In this document: positions 46,501-56,000 of the stretch, one piece after another
How positions within the stretch are numbered: position 1 is the stretch's first letter
Layout: each line of letters opens with the position of its first letter
Source: Styela clava
Lineage: Eukaryota > Chordata > Ascidiacea > Stolidobranchia > Styelidae
Direction: 5' to 3'
Length of the DNA: 64,000 nucleotides
Assembly: GCF_964204865.1 (NCBI RefSeq)
Contig: NC_135250.1
Coordinates: 2,728,001 to 2,792,000, forward strand
Notes under the pieces: generated by a model
The model's database searches: none
What the model saw: the letters and a program-made list of their open reading frames with translations, nothing else
Told to the model about the DNA's origin: nothing
Translations under genes and position numbers: made by a program

Positions 46501-49500
46501 TCTGATAAGTTCCAAATGACCTGGGTTTTGTTTTTTGGCCACTCTGCAAGGGGCATAGCCAGGGCGAGTTCCAGTGTTGAAACCCCCCCTTTTGAATTTA
46601 AAATAATGTCATTTTTCTGTATCATAGATAGCAATTTTTCAAAGCTTCAAGCGCTTTTTAGACCCTCATGACTTTTGAAAACCATGTTACCCAATGAACC
46701 TGCTAGCTGTTACAGTCGACTTGGCAATTAGAAATTTTGAAAATTCCCTCACCTTGAAAATTCATGACAATACCCCTGCAACCCTGTATGTCTTTATATG
46801 CTATTTAACACAGATTTCATGTGATCATTACCTGCATTACATACAGATCTAATTTCACAAATCCCACACCCTTTGAAAGTAGAAAAAAAAAACAGTGTTG
46901 TTTGAAATGGGTTATTAGTTATGATAAGTAATGACTTGGTGTTAAAAGGGCTGGCAAAATGTCATCAGTCGCAAAAGGAAAAGAAAGGTGCTTCTCTCTT
47001 AAAAGAACTCATGCATGGCAATATTTTCTCTCTCTTTTTTTTATTTGCACTACCTCATTCTCTCACTTTTTCTATTATGAGCAAAGAGTGAGAGAACAAA
47101 AAGAAAAAAGCAAATCTGGGATGTTCTTCATTTATTTTATTATTATCTACTTACACCACAAACGTTAGGTTATTTAAATTGGGTATATAATTTTGTATGG
47201 TTTCAATCATTAATACTCTGGTTTCTCTTCATTACACGCATAAATCTTTCGCCTTTTACTAAAGATTTCCGTGGAGAGGAGCATTCAATGAGTCTTCAAC
47301 AATTTTTCTTGCCCAGGAAATCCTGGGTTCCTAACCTTAATGAATTCTAAACGACTCATTTCTCTCTAAAAACAACAGAACTCATTTCTGGGATGGAATT
47401 TATTGAGAATGCTGACTCTTTCGTTTTGTAAATTTTTTTTACCTTGACTTCTGTTCTATAAAAAGCTGAATTAGGATAAGCGTTTGGAATACCGCATATC
47501 TGATTACCCTGCGTGGTTCGAATCCCATGCTGGGATAATTTTGTGCCAGAGAACTACTGGACTCCTCGCCGCCATGGGGTCGGTTACGACTTTCGCTACT
47601 CTCAAGTCCATGCATCTGAAAACAAATAACTGGCTAACTAATCCCATACCCGACAACATGAACTGGAAACAGCACAAGACACCGCGGTTTGCCAAATGAT
47701 TTATCGGCTTTCCTCTACCCCGGGATAAATATGTAAATCCTATCCCAATTCCAGTTTGATCTTATCCTCTTTTGATAATATGTGTATCTATGTTCGGTCA
47801 CTTTGGTCTTATCAGCTTTTCATAAAATGGTTATCTGTACTTGGGCTTATCTTCTTTGTTTGATATTGTCTCTGTTGAATAAGATATTTATCTTTGTTTG
47901 ATTGTATCTTCTTCTGATAAGATAATTACCCTTTTTTTTCACAGATTGAGCAACTTGGTAAGGCATTATCTCTTAACCTTATCTTCTTTTATGATGTTTT
48001 TATTCTTGTTTTATCTTATCCTCATTTTAACAGATTGATCAACTTGGTAAAGCATTATCTGAAGTCCAAGATGAAATCAGAGATAGAGAGGAAACTCTTC
48101 AAATGGCTGAAGAGATAAGAGAACAGCAGGTTTGCTGAACAATTTATATTCAATGGTTTGAATGCCTTAACACAGGAGTGTGCAACGGGCAGTCTGCAGG
48201 CAGAACCCAGCGCTCCAAACTATTTAGTATGGCCCTTGTCAACATTCATATTTTCCCCATCAAGCATAAAATTTGAATTCGACAGTTAATGTTTAAAAAG
48301 GCGCTCACATGGATAAACATATATGATATTTTTTGCTCTTTACTCTGCGTTAAAGTTTTTGTCGTTTTTGCCCGGTGCATTTATTACTGTAAGGCTAAAA
48401 TATAGCCACATTCTTTTCTGTTGCGTTTTTTCCTTAATTTTTTGTGTAGCCCAGCTAGATGCCCGAAGTCTGTTGTGTGTGTGGCCCATCGACAAAAAAT
48501 TTTGCACTCTCCTGCCTTAACAACTAGTGGTTCTCAGACTTTCGTGATACGTTGCCCCTTTTTGAAGACTCCAAAATTTGTATTTCTCTGCTTCCCAATG
48601 AAAATACCTAGTTACTATTCGATTTAATCGGTAAGTATGTTGATAGGTATTTTTCTGTCTGTCTGTTAGATGCACGCGATATCTCACGAAAGCAAGATTG
48701 AATCTGCTCCAGATTTTGCATGTGCATTCATCATATCTTGGACCAGAAGCCTATTGATTTTGGGCGAATTATGTCGTATAATTAGCGAGTTATTAATTAG
48801 TTAGTGAAGGGACACAAGGTGTCACTATGGAGTAAGAGCGCTGTTTTGGGGGATCCCCTAACTTTCGATCTAAAAGTCTTCGGTCTCGTTTTGTTTTCAA
48901 CTGGACCCATTAGTTAAGCTCAGCTCCATCAGTCAGCCTGACGTTGGATAAATTCATCATTTCGTCTACTATTGGAAGCTTCACAGGACAAGTTTTTAAA
49001 TGAAACTATTTTGAATTTGGTTCATCACTTGATGGGGCTAATGGGTCACCAATTTATCTCAAATTTAAGTACTGAAGAAATTACTGTTCCGAAGTAACAA
49101 CGAAGTAACAACGGTTTTGATACACCGCTGAACTATTAGCGCTTCATGCTTTTTATGTGCTTTGTTTGTATTGTAGTAGCTGTCACAGCTATCTGGTTGA
49201 TTCTGTCAGTAGTGATATGCTTGCCTCAAAGGTTGGACCATGAAGGTACAAGTGTGAGTTTTCGTAAAGCGAAACTGCAAAATGCTCTTTTAGCGCTTTA
49301 TGTTTTTTTGTGCCATGTTTGGAGTATTTTATTTTGCAAGCTACATAACAAACATTTTATTCACAGGGGGCGAAATTAATCGAACAGAAAGTCATCATTG
49401 AGGAATTGCAAGAGGAGATTCTTTACATGAGAGAAGAGTTCCAACATCTTCAGAATCCTTCTCCATCTGGACATCATCATCATGTTGGGTTGTTGGGAAG

Positions 49501-49767
49501 AGCTCAGTCTGTTCCTCATCCAGCAAGAGGAGCTGCATTCTCCACTGATTCAAAATTGCTATCAGAGGAAGCGAAAAGAGTGAGTTATTTTTTGTTTTTG
49601 TAGGCATGAGTTTTCTTTACAGCTCAAGTATTGTGGATGGACTAGGGTCGGCCGCTGAAAGAATTGGAAAGTTTGAGGATTTCGTTTTTCTGGAGTGTTA
49701 GAAATTTGGTGTCACTTTATCCATATGGCTCTCTTTCTTATAGATGGACATTAGAATGATAAAACAG
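34421..49767 (+). CDS. KIF27: Kinesin-4 family motor, KIF27/KIF7-type (3' incomplete)
   Basis: Fourteen exons join in phase to about 623 residues: 34421-34501, 35300-35401, 36677-36904, 38114-38219, 39787-39938, 41124-41308, 41804-41926, 42307-42466, 43044-43139, 44824-44992, 46252-46385, 48034-48129, 49367-49579, 49744-49767. Motor motifs: start [13 protein letters not shown]-loop GQTGSGKT (87-94), switch I NELSSRSH (207-214), switch II DLAGSE (269-274), neck YANRAKNI. The [14 protein letters not shown] block and a long Asn/Asp-rich loop before switch II fit KIF27/KIF7, which act in cilia and Hedgehog signalling (family knowledge). Coiled-coil sequence begins after about residue 380. Known members are over 1,300 residues; the remaining tail was not found before the convergent LRR gene. 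KIF27 versus KIF7 cannot be settled here. Confidence 0.92.
35300..35401 (+). CDS. KIF27: KIF27-like exon 2
   Basis: 34 codons, [21 protein letters not shown]…. The usual FDxVFG motif reads FDHLHWW, a divergent version. Phase 0 at both ends. Confidence 0.88.
36352..36625. mobile_element. Inverted-repeat element C, copy 1 (kinesin intron 2)
   Basis: Ends ACTTATCGAT / ATCGATAAGT. The body (gatgcacgcgatatctcacg, gggacacaaggtgtcactat) is almost repeated at 48608-48895 in another kinesin intron. Confidence 0.65.
36677..36904 (+). CDS. KIF27: KIF27-like exon 3 (P-loop)
   Basis: 76 codons with [20 protein letters not shown], the ATP-binding P-loop. The donor gttagg coincides with the tail of a minus-strand SINE. 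Confidence 0.93.
36905..37255 (-). mobile_element. Full-length tRNA-derived SINE touching the exon 3 donor
   Basis: The minus-strand head at about 37255 has a box B-like GGTTCGAATCCC near 37160. The body and the gggataaatatgtaaac tail end in ttatccttatcctaac, directly at the exon 3 donor. Confidence 0.8.
37640..37850 (-). mobile_element. MITE family A copy, reversed (kinesin intron 3)
   Basis: Reverse complement of the family A core, with ends ctggtactcccgtagtatgt and attggtacacttctgg. Confidence 0.7.
38114..38219 (+). CDS. KIF27: KIF27-like exon 4
   Basis: Reads [19 protein letters not shown] … DQNGNT, the conserved kinesin alpha-3 segment. Ends with one base of a split Val codon. Confidence 0.92.
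38302..38704. mobile_element. Inverted-repeat MITE, 403 bp (kinesin intron 4)
   Basis: Ends TAGGGATGCGCAATGTAGAA / TTCTACATTGCCCATCCCTA. The 8-base flanks gatctctg (38294-38301) and gttctctg (38705-38712) differ at one position. Confidence 0.8.
39058..39609 (-). mobile_element. Deletion derivative of the 2.1 kb element (kinesin intron 4)
   Basis: Inverted, diverged copy of about 17207-17770: shared acgtatcctaaacgccgacc-type block, gatgaacgtattcaccggat, ttcgaattggccatccctg. It lies inside a copy of the hammerhead-like repeat (pieces at 38910-39010 and 39610-39730). Confidence 0.7.
39787..39938 (+). CDS. KIF27: KIF27-like exon 5 (switch I)
   Basis: Reads IIGAREENC … [19 protein letters not shown], containing switch I. 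Confidence 0.93.
40570..41075 (+). mobile_element. SINE copy interrupted by a hAT MITE (kinesin intron 5)
   Basis: 5'-truncated SINE; the body breaks at 40592 and continues at 40910 (cttcctccaccatcaagtcc) to the family tail near 41060. Confidence 0.75.
40593..40901. mobile_element. hAT MITE, 309 bp, exact 8-bp target duplication
   Basis: Starts CAGTGGTCGGCAAC and ends GTTGCCGACCACTT. gtttacag is perfectly duplicated at 40585-40592 and 40902-40909. Confidence 0.9.
41124..41308 (+). CDS. KIF27: KIF27-like exon 6 (switch II)
   Basis: Starts [10 protein letters not shown], has an Asn/Ser/Asp-rich loop, then [22 protein letters not shown]. Ends with two bases of a split Arg codon. Confidence 0.92.
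41804..41926 (+). CDS. KIF27: KIF27-like exon 7
   Basis: Reads [20 protein letters not shown] … [10 protein letters not shown], the conserved segment after switch II. Confidence 0.93.
42307..42466 (+). CDS. KIF27: KIF27-like exon 8 (end of motor, neck)
   Basis: Reads [20 protein letters not shown] … [18 protein letters not shown] copy of its acceptor and first bases lies 118 bases upstream. Confidence 0.93.
43044..43139 (+). CDS. KIF27: KIF27-like exon 9
   Basis: 32 codons, [17 protein letters not shown]…, start of the coiled coil. Phase 0. Confidence 0.85.
43400..43635. mobile_element. Palindromic MITE family B copy (kinesin intron 9)
   Basis: Long inverted ends (gctcccgaagtatgcgaacc / ggttcgcatacttcgggagc, then gatggcggacatc / gatgtccgccatc). 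Flanks tttcaagg and tttcaaga form an 8-base duplication with one mismatch. Confidence 0.82.
43683..44396. mobile_element. hAT-like element with a second element nested (kinesin intron 9)
   Basis: Outer ends CAGTGGTTCCCAAACTTTTT / TAGTTTGGGAACTCCTG. The inner element at 44105-44350 (CAGTGGCATAGCCAGG / CTGGCTACGCCCCTG) has its own 8-base flanks (ttcacgga / ttcacgaa). A diverged relative of the inner one lies at about 46550-46790. Confidence 0.75.
44824..44992 (+). CDS. KIF27: KIF27-like exon 10
   Basis: Reads [20 protein letters not shown] … SVSKNGLG, with a perfect gtaagt donor. Confidence 0.83.
45051..45870. repeat. 30/31-bp minisatellite with 306-bp higher-order repeat (kinesin intron 10)
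   Basis: About 27 units starting gggagctggtt, of 31 bases (ctctgggtctc type) or 30 bases (tataggtctc type). Units 1-10 (from 45051) and 11-20 (from 45357) show the same order of variants, so a 306-base block is itself duplicated. From 45663 an alternating gagagc/gggagc pattern follows. Confidence 0.95.
46252..46385 (+). CDS. KIF27: KIF27-like exon 11
   Basis: Completes a split Ala codon and reads [20 protein letters not shown] … [11 protein letters not shown]. Confidence 0.8.
47474..47740 (+). mobile_element. tRNA-derived SINE (kinesin intron 11)
   Basis: Box B-like GGTTCGAATCCC near 47513, body cctcgccgccatggggtcgg and atgcatctgaaaacaaataa, tail cgggataaatatgtaaatcc. Confidence 0.75.
48034..48129 (+). 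CDS. KIF27: KIF27-like exon 12
   Basis: 32 codons, [20 protein letters not shown] …. A near-copy of its first 27 bases, with an acceptor, lies 89 bases upstream. Confidence 0.82.
48173..48514. mobile_element. hAT-like MITE, 342 bp, exact 8-bp target duplication (kinesin intron 12)
   Basis: Ends CAGGAGTGTGCAAC / TTGCACTCTCCTG. ccttaaca is perfectly duplicated at 48165-48172 and 48515-48522. A diverged relative begins near 54298. Confidence 0.88.
48608..48895. mobile_element. Inverted-repeat element C, copy 2 (kinesin intron 12)
   Basis: Same body as 36352-36625, roughly 90% alike by eye; the right end is degenerate. Confidence 0.65.
49367..49579 (+). CDS. KIF27: KIF27-like exon 13
   Basis: 71 codons, [18 protein letters not shown], then a His/Pro-rich linker, to SEEAKR. 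The donor gtgagt shows that the gene continues. Confidence 0.82.
49744..49767 (+). CDS. KIF27: KIF27-like exon 14, candidate 24-bp microexon
   Basis: Lies between ctttcttatag and gtggta in phase 0 and reads MDIRMIKQ. Too short to be certain. Confidence 0.4.
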
Positions 49768-52700
49768 GTGGTATTGGAATGGGATTTAATGAGTTGCCTT
49801 TTTCTTCTTTTCATTTGGCGTCTTGCGAAATTCTGCGTTTCTAATGCACTCCAGGCAGATAGCTTCAAAAGCTTAATTAATATACCGATGGACTCTTTAT
49901 TTTAAATCATTTTTTTAATGTCAGTTAAATTGAACCTTTCATTAGACTGGCCATGACCCAGCATAAGAATTAATACTCATTATTCTGTCATGAAAATCTT
50001 TATTGTCTTTGACAAAAAGTCTTTGAGAAAAATAATCGAAAAATAATGAACTGCAGTAATAAATTTAAATAGGAACAAAAAAATAAAAAAAAAGCGAAAC
50101 TTTTTGAGAATAACGAGATAAAAATATAACACGATCAATATTTAAAAACATAATAAAATGAAGAGGAATTCGGGAGTTACATGAGAAAATGGGACTTTCT
50201 ACAGTTATAACCAAATCCCGTTCCCCACCATTAATATTAATATATCAGCCAAAAAGGGTTTGATTATGAATGTCCTGATAAAGATGAATAGGCCCCCTCG
50301 AACAAAATCCTTTTTTTTTATCATTAAGTGTGAGTATTCATATATTGACGAGGGAGGGAGGGGGGGGGGTGGGGGAAACTGGAAAAGGTTTAGAAAATGA
50401 ATTGGTTCAGGCATGTCAGGTCAAATTTCGATTACCTTATATGGTTCACTTAACTTCATCAAAATTGGCAAACATATCAGACCCAATTGCTTTTTGTATT
50501 GTAAACTGGAAGCAAGTAAAGTCAGCATTTTAAGATTATTTTGTTTATGCAAACCGGTTATAGGCAAGTGAGGGACAGGTGATGTACTACTACTAATTGC
50601 TGATGCTTCTGGATTTGTATATAGCGGTGGTTCCAAAGGGACTCGTGGCACACCGAGGAGGCCACAATGCCAGGCGCGAAACTGTTTTTACTTTTTACTT
50701 ACAAGAAACCCCCCCATTCTTCCTAATTTCCTTGCTTGATGAGGTTATCCCACAGGGGGTTTCAACCCACTGGAATGATAAACAGGGGGCCATGAGTGCT
50801 GAAAGTCTCCGGAAAAGGGCCACGTGCCTTAAAAGGCCGGGAATCACTGGTTTATGGGAATCAATGATGTACAATGATGCTTAAGTGTTTCAGAATGTGT
50901 CATGACTAGAAAAAAGATGATATTTTGCACAATATGTGGTCCAAACTAAATCAGTTATTTTTTTATTTGAGGTTATTATACATTTTCTGAGGTGTATAGA
51001 AAATTTGTTTAAAGTTATGGAAAAACATTTCAACTATATGATCATTGAATTTTAATATAAATTGTTTGAGTAGTACAAAAAATATTTGTTACAATTTATT
51101 TTGACCCAAATTATTCTATTTGACATATTTGCTTTTAAGATACCATATATCCTTGCATATAAGCTGATCTCACATACAAGTAGACCCCCTGAAACAGTGA
51201 AATTTATAAAAATTATGATCCGAATTTTTAGTGTGACCTTTTAGTTCCGCCCCTTTTTTATTGAGTTTCAGACTGGACTTATATGCGAGGATGGTATCTT
51301 AAAAGCAAATGTGTTAAAAAATACCTAAATTCATGAACACCACTGTATTTTTTCGGAGATGCCTTGATCTAGTGATATAGTTAATACAAAGTCTTCCTGA
51401 GAAGGCTTATATAAAAATAAAATGCCGGTAACGTTGAAGAGCATAATTAGCTATGCGTATAATGTGCAGAAACTGTTAATTTTCATGGGAATTGTTTGCC
51501 AAAATGCACATGTGTATTATTAGAAACAAGGTACATCAGAAAAAGTGACCTAGTTGATTATAAAACTATATATTAAACATAAAACATGTTAGAAAAGCAA
51601 CAAAACAATTTCTTCGATGCAATTCAAATTCCGCCATGATCTGGGGTGGGCATTAATCAACCAATATCAGTGAACTGTGTGACAAGGTCATGGGTCATAC
51701 TGTATGAAATCGGCACTTCAGAAGTGTGTGTACCAATATGGAGGCAACTAACTTTGTTCGTACACTTTACATCAAGTTGTGTAAAGGCACTGAAGCCTAT
51801 AGGCAGGAGGTATATACACTTGTCTAACACATACAGTCCCCGAACTTGTAATAAAACTAAAATAAGGAAAATCGGAATAAAATTTGGGCCTAACCCTAGC
51901 TTAGATTGATAGACCTCCCGCTATGGTGGCGCCAAATTATTTTTGTCTCGTTGGTACCGACAGTGAACTTGTGAGAACTCACTATGAACATAAAATAATG
52001 CATGACCAGTATGGAGGTAACTAATTTTGTATATCCATTTTACATCATGTTGTGTAAAGGGACTGAAATCTATAGTCAGGGGGTATGATCACTTGGCGAA
52101 CACAAACAGTCCCTAAACTCATAATAGAACTAAAATAAGGAAAATCAAAATTTAATTAGGGCCTAACCCTACCCTTAACACATACTTCGGGAGTACTCCA
52201 AATTTTCGACTGGTTGGTACCCTGACAGTAGATTGGCTCACTCACTTTGAACATAAAAAATAACTTTTGTCAATTTTAATTTCAAAAATGATATTATTAC
52301 TTAAAACAGTAATAAACACAGTGGTTAAAAAAATGATAAAACAATATGTTGAACAAATATGGAGGTTATTGGTCACCAATGACCAAGATTGAAACTTCTT
52401 CGAGATTTTGCACAAAATATAAGTATCGGTAACCATTACTTAATCAGACCCCTTTCTCTAGATTGGAAGCCTTTGTTTGTTGAGTTTTGAGTAAAAAACC
52501 GTGTTAATTGAGAGAAATAACTTGGCATGTTGGGTCTGCAAACTATGTCTGTTAGAGAGAATTTTATTAAAAAGAATTATAAAAATCTCATCTGCCTAGT
52601 AATGTCATCTCATATAATTTGTTGGTTCATCTTTTTCAAATGCCTAGCTCAGTAGTTCTTACACTCATTGGACTTCGCCCCCCTTGAGGTCCTCCGTCCC

Positions 52701-52807
52701 AGATGTTGCATATCTCAGATGCTCATCATTTTGAACTTACGCTGTACTTTAGATCTGATACACAGAACTAACAGTGTGTTACTTTTTTCTTCTTTTGCTT
52801 TTCTTCA
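49768..52807. other. Region between the last kinesin exon and the LRR gene 3' end
   Basis: Further kinesin exons would be expected here, but none with matching phase and coiled-coil sequence was found. Contents: a hAT-like element at 50625-50849 (ends CGGTGGTTCC / GGAATCACTG), a G run near 50352, two adjacent family A MITEs (51711-51910, 52008-52200), and a truncated hAT end near 52652. Confidence 0.5.
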
Positions 52808-53051
52808 TCAAGAGTAAGACATGTTCCTTGGTTTCGGGGCTGGTTCTTTCACAGGACTTGTAGCAGTTGGCATTTGTCGCATTCTGCTTTTTAAAGTTCC
52901 AGAAACGCGAGATAAATCTTTCCCTGAGTCCACGATAATGCAGCGTATTGTGTCACACTGACTTAAGAGTTTTGGAAATGTTATCCCAGGGTTTCCAGTA
53001 ACTGTTAGTTCTTCTAAGTCCGTTAGTTGTACAATTTCTTGATTGATTTGG
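52808..53051 (-). CDS. LRR gene, last exon
   Basis: Completes a split Cys codon, reads QINQEIVQLTDLEELTVTGN … and a basic Pro-rich tail ending NMSYS-stop. Confidence 0.85.
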
Positions 53052-56000
53052 CTAAAAATGGAGAACATTTATAAAAACCGAGTCATTAAATATATAGGGT
53101 GTCCATGAAGTCTTAAAATTTTTCAAAAATGCAAAGGGAATTCATCCATATATTGTTTTGGCCTTCACAGATGTATTAAAGGAGTAAAAATACTTGAACA
53201 ATTACGGATTAAAAAATGACAAACCTGGTTAGGATATATTGAAAACTAGCTTCATAACAAAATTAAAATTGTAAAGAGACTTTATGGACACCCTGTATTA
53301 CTTGTGAATTCAATCACAAATGGGTCAATTAAAACATATTTTTAATTAAAAATGGATGGACAGTTAATATAGGAATTTGAATCTGACTAGTGGCGACCTG
53401 AAAGATATATAAATGTTTATTTTTTCCATGGTCATGTCAATAGGTATCTTTGCTCAGAGATTAGTCTCTTTCACCTTTGAGCGAGTGGACTTGCTTTTGG
53501 CAAATACTCTTAGACACTATCTTGACACAGGGTGAAGAACCCAGCTATATGCCAAGCTGTATTGATTTCAATTATCTTAAAAACATAATAGCTGAATGAC
53601 TAGAGCAGTGGAACTCAAACTTTTAAGCAGCGCCCCCTTTTTAGTATTTGTCAAGTCTCGCACCCACCCTAAAAATAACTAGCTAACAAAAAAGAAGCTA
53701 CAAATTACAGATTGTGAGGTGAAAGTATGTTATTTCCAACAAACCTGTTGTAAATATGTGAATGGAACGTAAATAATGAAATAAATGTAAATATTCGAAG
53801 TAAGGCAGACAAGAATGTATCTAACGAATACTCTTATATTTTTAATTTGCTTCACAGCCCCTGAAAAAATTGTCTACGCCCCACTGTTTGGGTATCACTG
53901 GGCTAGAGCCTTGTTGAGAGCAACGTGTATACCACCTCGGAAAAATTCATGAGAATAGAACTCACCAAATGTAATTATTATCCAAATGCAGATGAGTCAG
54001 CTTAATCAAACTGAATACAGACTTTGGTATTTCTTCAAGCTCACAATCATTGAGTCCTAGTTTCTTTAAATCCCATAAACTGCAGATTTCGTCACCAATC
54101 TCAATTCCTGGATTTCCACCAAGAGCAAGGACTCTGAAAAGAGAATGTGGATTATGTTAATGATATGTATTTATTTATATAGTCAACGAAATACAATAAT
54201 TTAAAATTATTTCAAGAGTTCCATTTTAGTCGGAAGAAAAGACGACAATAGGGACTGTAGTTTGAATATTTTATATCTGATCAGTTATATAGTGTACAGG
54301 AGAGGTGTGCAACATGTGGGCCATGATCTGGCCCGCCAAGTCGTTGAGTATGGCCCTTTTCAGCACTTGGATTTTTTCCCATCAAGCATTAAATTCTAAT
54401 CCGACAGTTTATGTTTAAAAAGACACTTGAAATTCTCCGATGCATCTGCATATATTGAAAACTGTTCAAAATGTACAAAAGGCAGAGTACAAGTTGCACG
54501 TATCAGGAGTAAATGTTATGTTAAATATTGAATGACAAATAGTAAGGGAGTTAGGAACTTAATAAGCCAAGTGAAGAATGTGTCAAACAGGTTGGTAACC
54601 ACTGGAACGCTTATTTCAGACGGACAATTCTTTCTGGCCTTTTTTACCAATTTATTCGTGCATTATGCAGGTTCAACCCAAACCAGTTAACTTGTGATTA
54701 CCGGTAAATCCCTTCTGTTATTCGCAACTATAGTACATTAAGTTGATACTTACTTTAATTTCATCATGTTCAGCACAACATCAGGAATCTTCTTTAAATT
54801 GCATCCACCCAGATCCAACCAAATAATATTTGTTAAATGCTTCAAAGGACCAAAGCTCGATAACTCTTTGTTGTTTCCAAGACCCAGCATCTGAAATAGA
54901 CAAGAATAATTTTACAGCAAAGTTATTTTGATATTATATTTGAAATTTGGGGTTTCGCAGCATTTTTATGTTTTGCCCTCATTTTGTAAATTATGACATG
55001 TTAGAATGAGCTTTTCTGCATATTTCCTTATATATAACTTGGGATCTTAAACATGTTCATGGTAGACAGGTGAAATTTTCGATAAAAACACAATATATTA
55101 TGGTAAAAAGCTGTTTAACAATTTGAGGTTTTTCAGTGTTTTCCTAATATTTATTTAATTCTTGGTGTCGCTGTGTCATGATTTATTATATATTCAGTTA
55201 GCTCAGTTGGTTAGATCATTCACTGATGACCAGAATGTCGAGTGTGAGTTCTACTGACATGACCTGCAAGAACTGATAAAAAAGTGGTTTGTTACCACTA
55301 GGCCATCTCTCCTACTTAATAAAATATAGATAAAAATTACCTGTAGCTTTGATAGTCTCGACCATGTTTGTGGGATTGCTTTCAAATTGCATCCCCACAT
55401 GTTGATTATCCGGAGATCAGCAAGTTTGCCAAGCACATCTGCATTCTCTATCTTGCTGTTGTGGTTTAAACTCACAGCTTCAACATCTGTAGAAAGTAGG
55501 GCTTGGTTTAGTATTAGAACTTTGAAGAATAGCATAAATATAACTCCATGGAATACGAATACTATATTATATTCTAATATATTTAAAATATGATATTATA
55601 ATTTTAAATGAATTTAGTATGATTTCTGTTGAATTTGACCGGCGACTTAATAAAATATGGAAGATTACGGGTCAAAATGATATTGCGTGATATAAAATAA
55701 TGTACTTGATCGACGTTACACGTTCATGAATATCACTTGTGTAGCTGTCTTAAAAACAGAAATTTTTTTTGTCAACCCATCAGACATCTACTGCGGAGGC
55801 AATTCGAATGATAATTGGGGGGCTCCCGAAGTATGTGAACCAAGATGGCGGACATCGTGTACTAGGTTAGGGTTAGGCCATAATTTCAGGTATAAATACT
55901 ACGGGAGGCTCTTGGCTAGTCTTTGAACTGATAATAGGACTAAAATAAGGAAAATTGGAAAAAAATTATCGCCTAACCCTAACCTGTTACCCATGTTACG

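Noticed and set aside
49621..49656. Alternative kinesin last exon after ctttacag
   Set aside because: It would need a 41-base intron and gives only eleven codons before a stop.
50597..50884. 95-codon open frame on the plus strand as a kinesin tail exon
   Set aside because: It coincides with a hAT-like element (50625-50849) and has no coiled-coil character.
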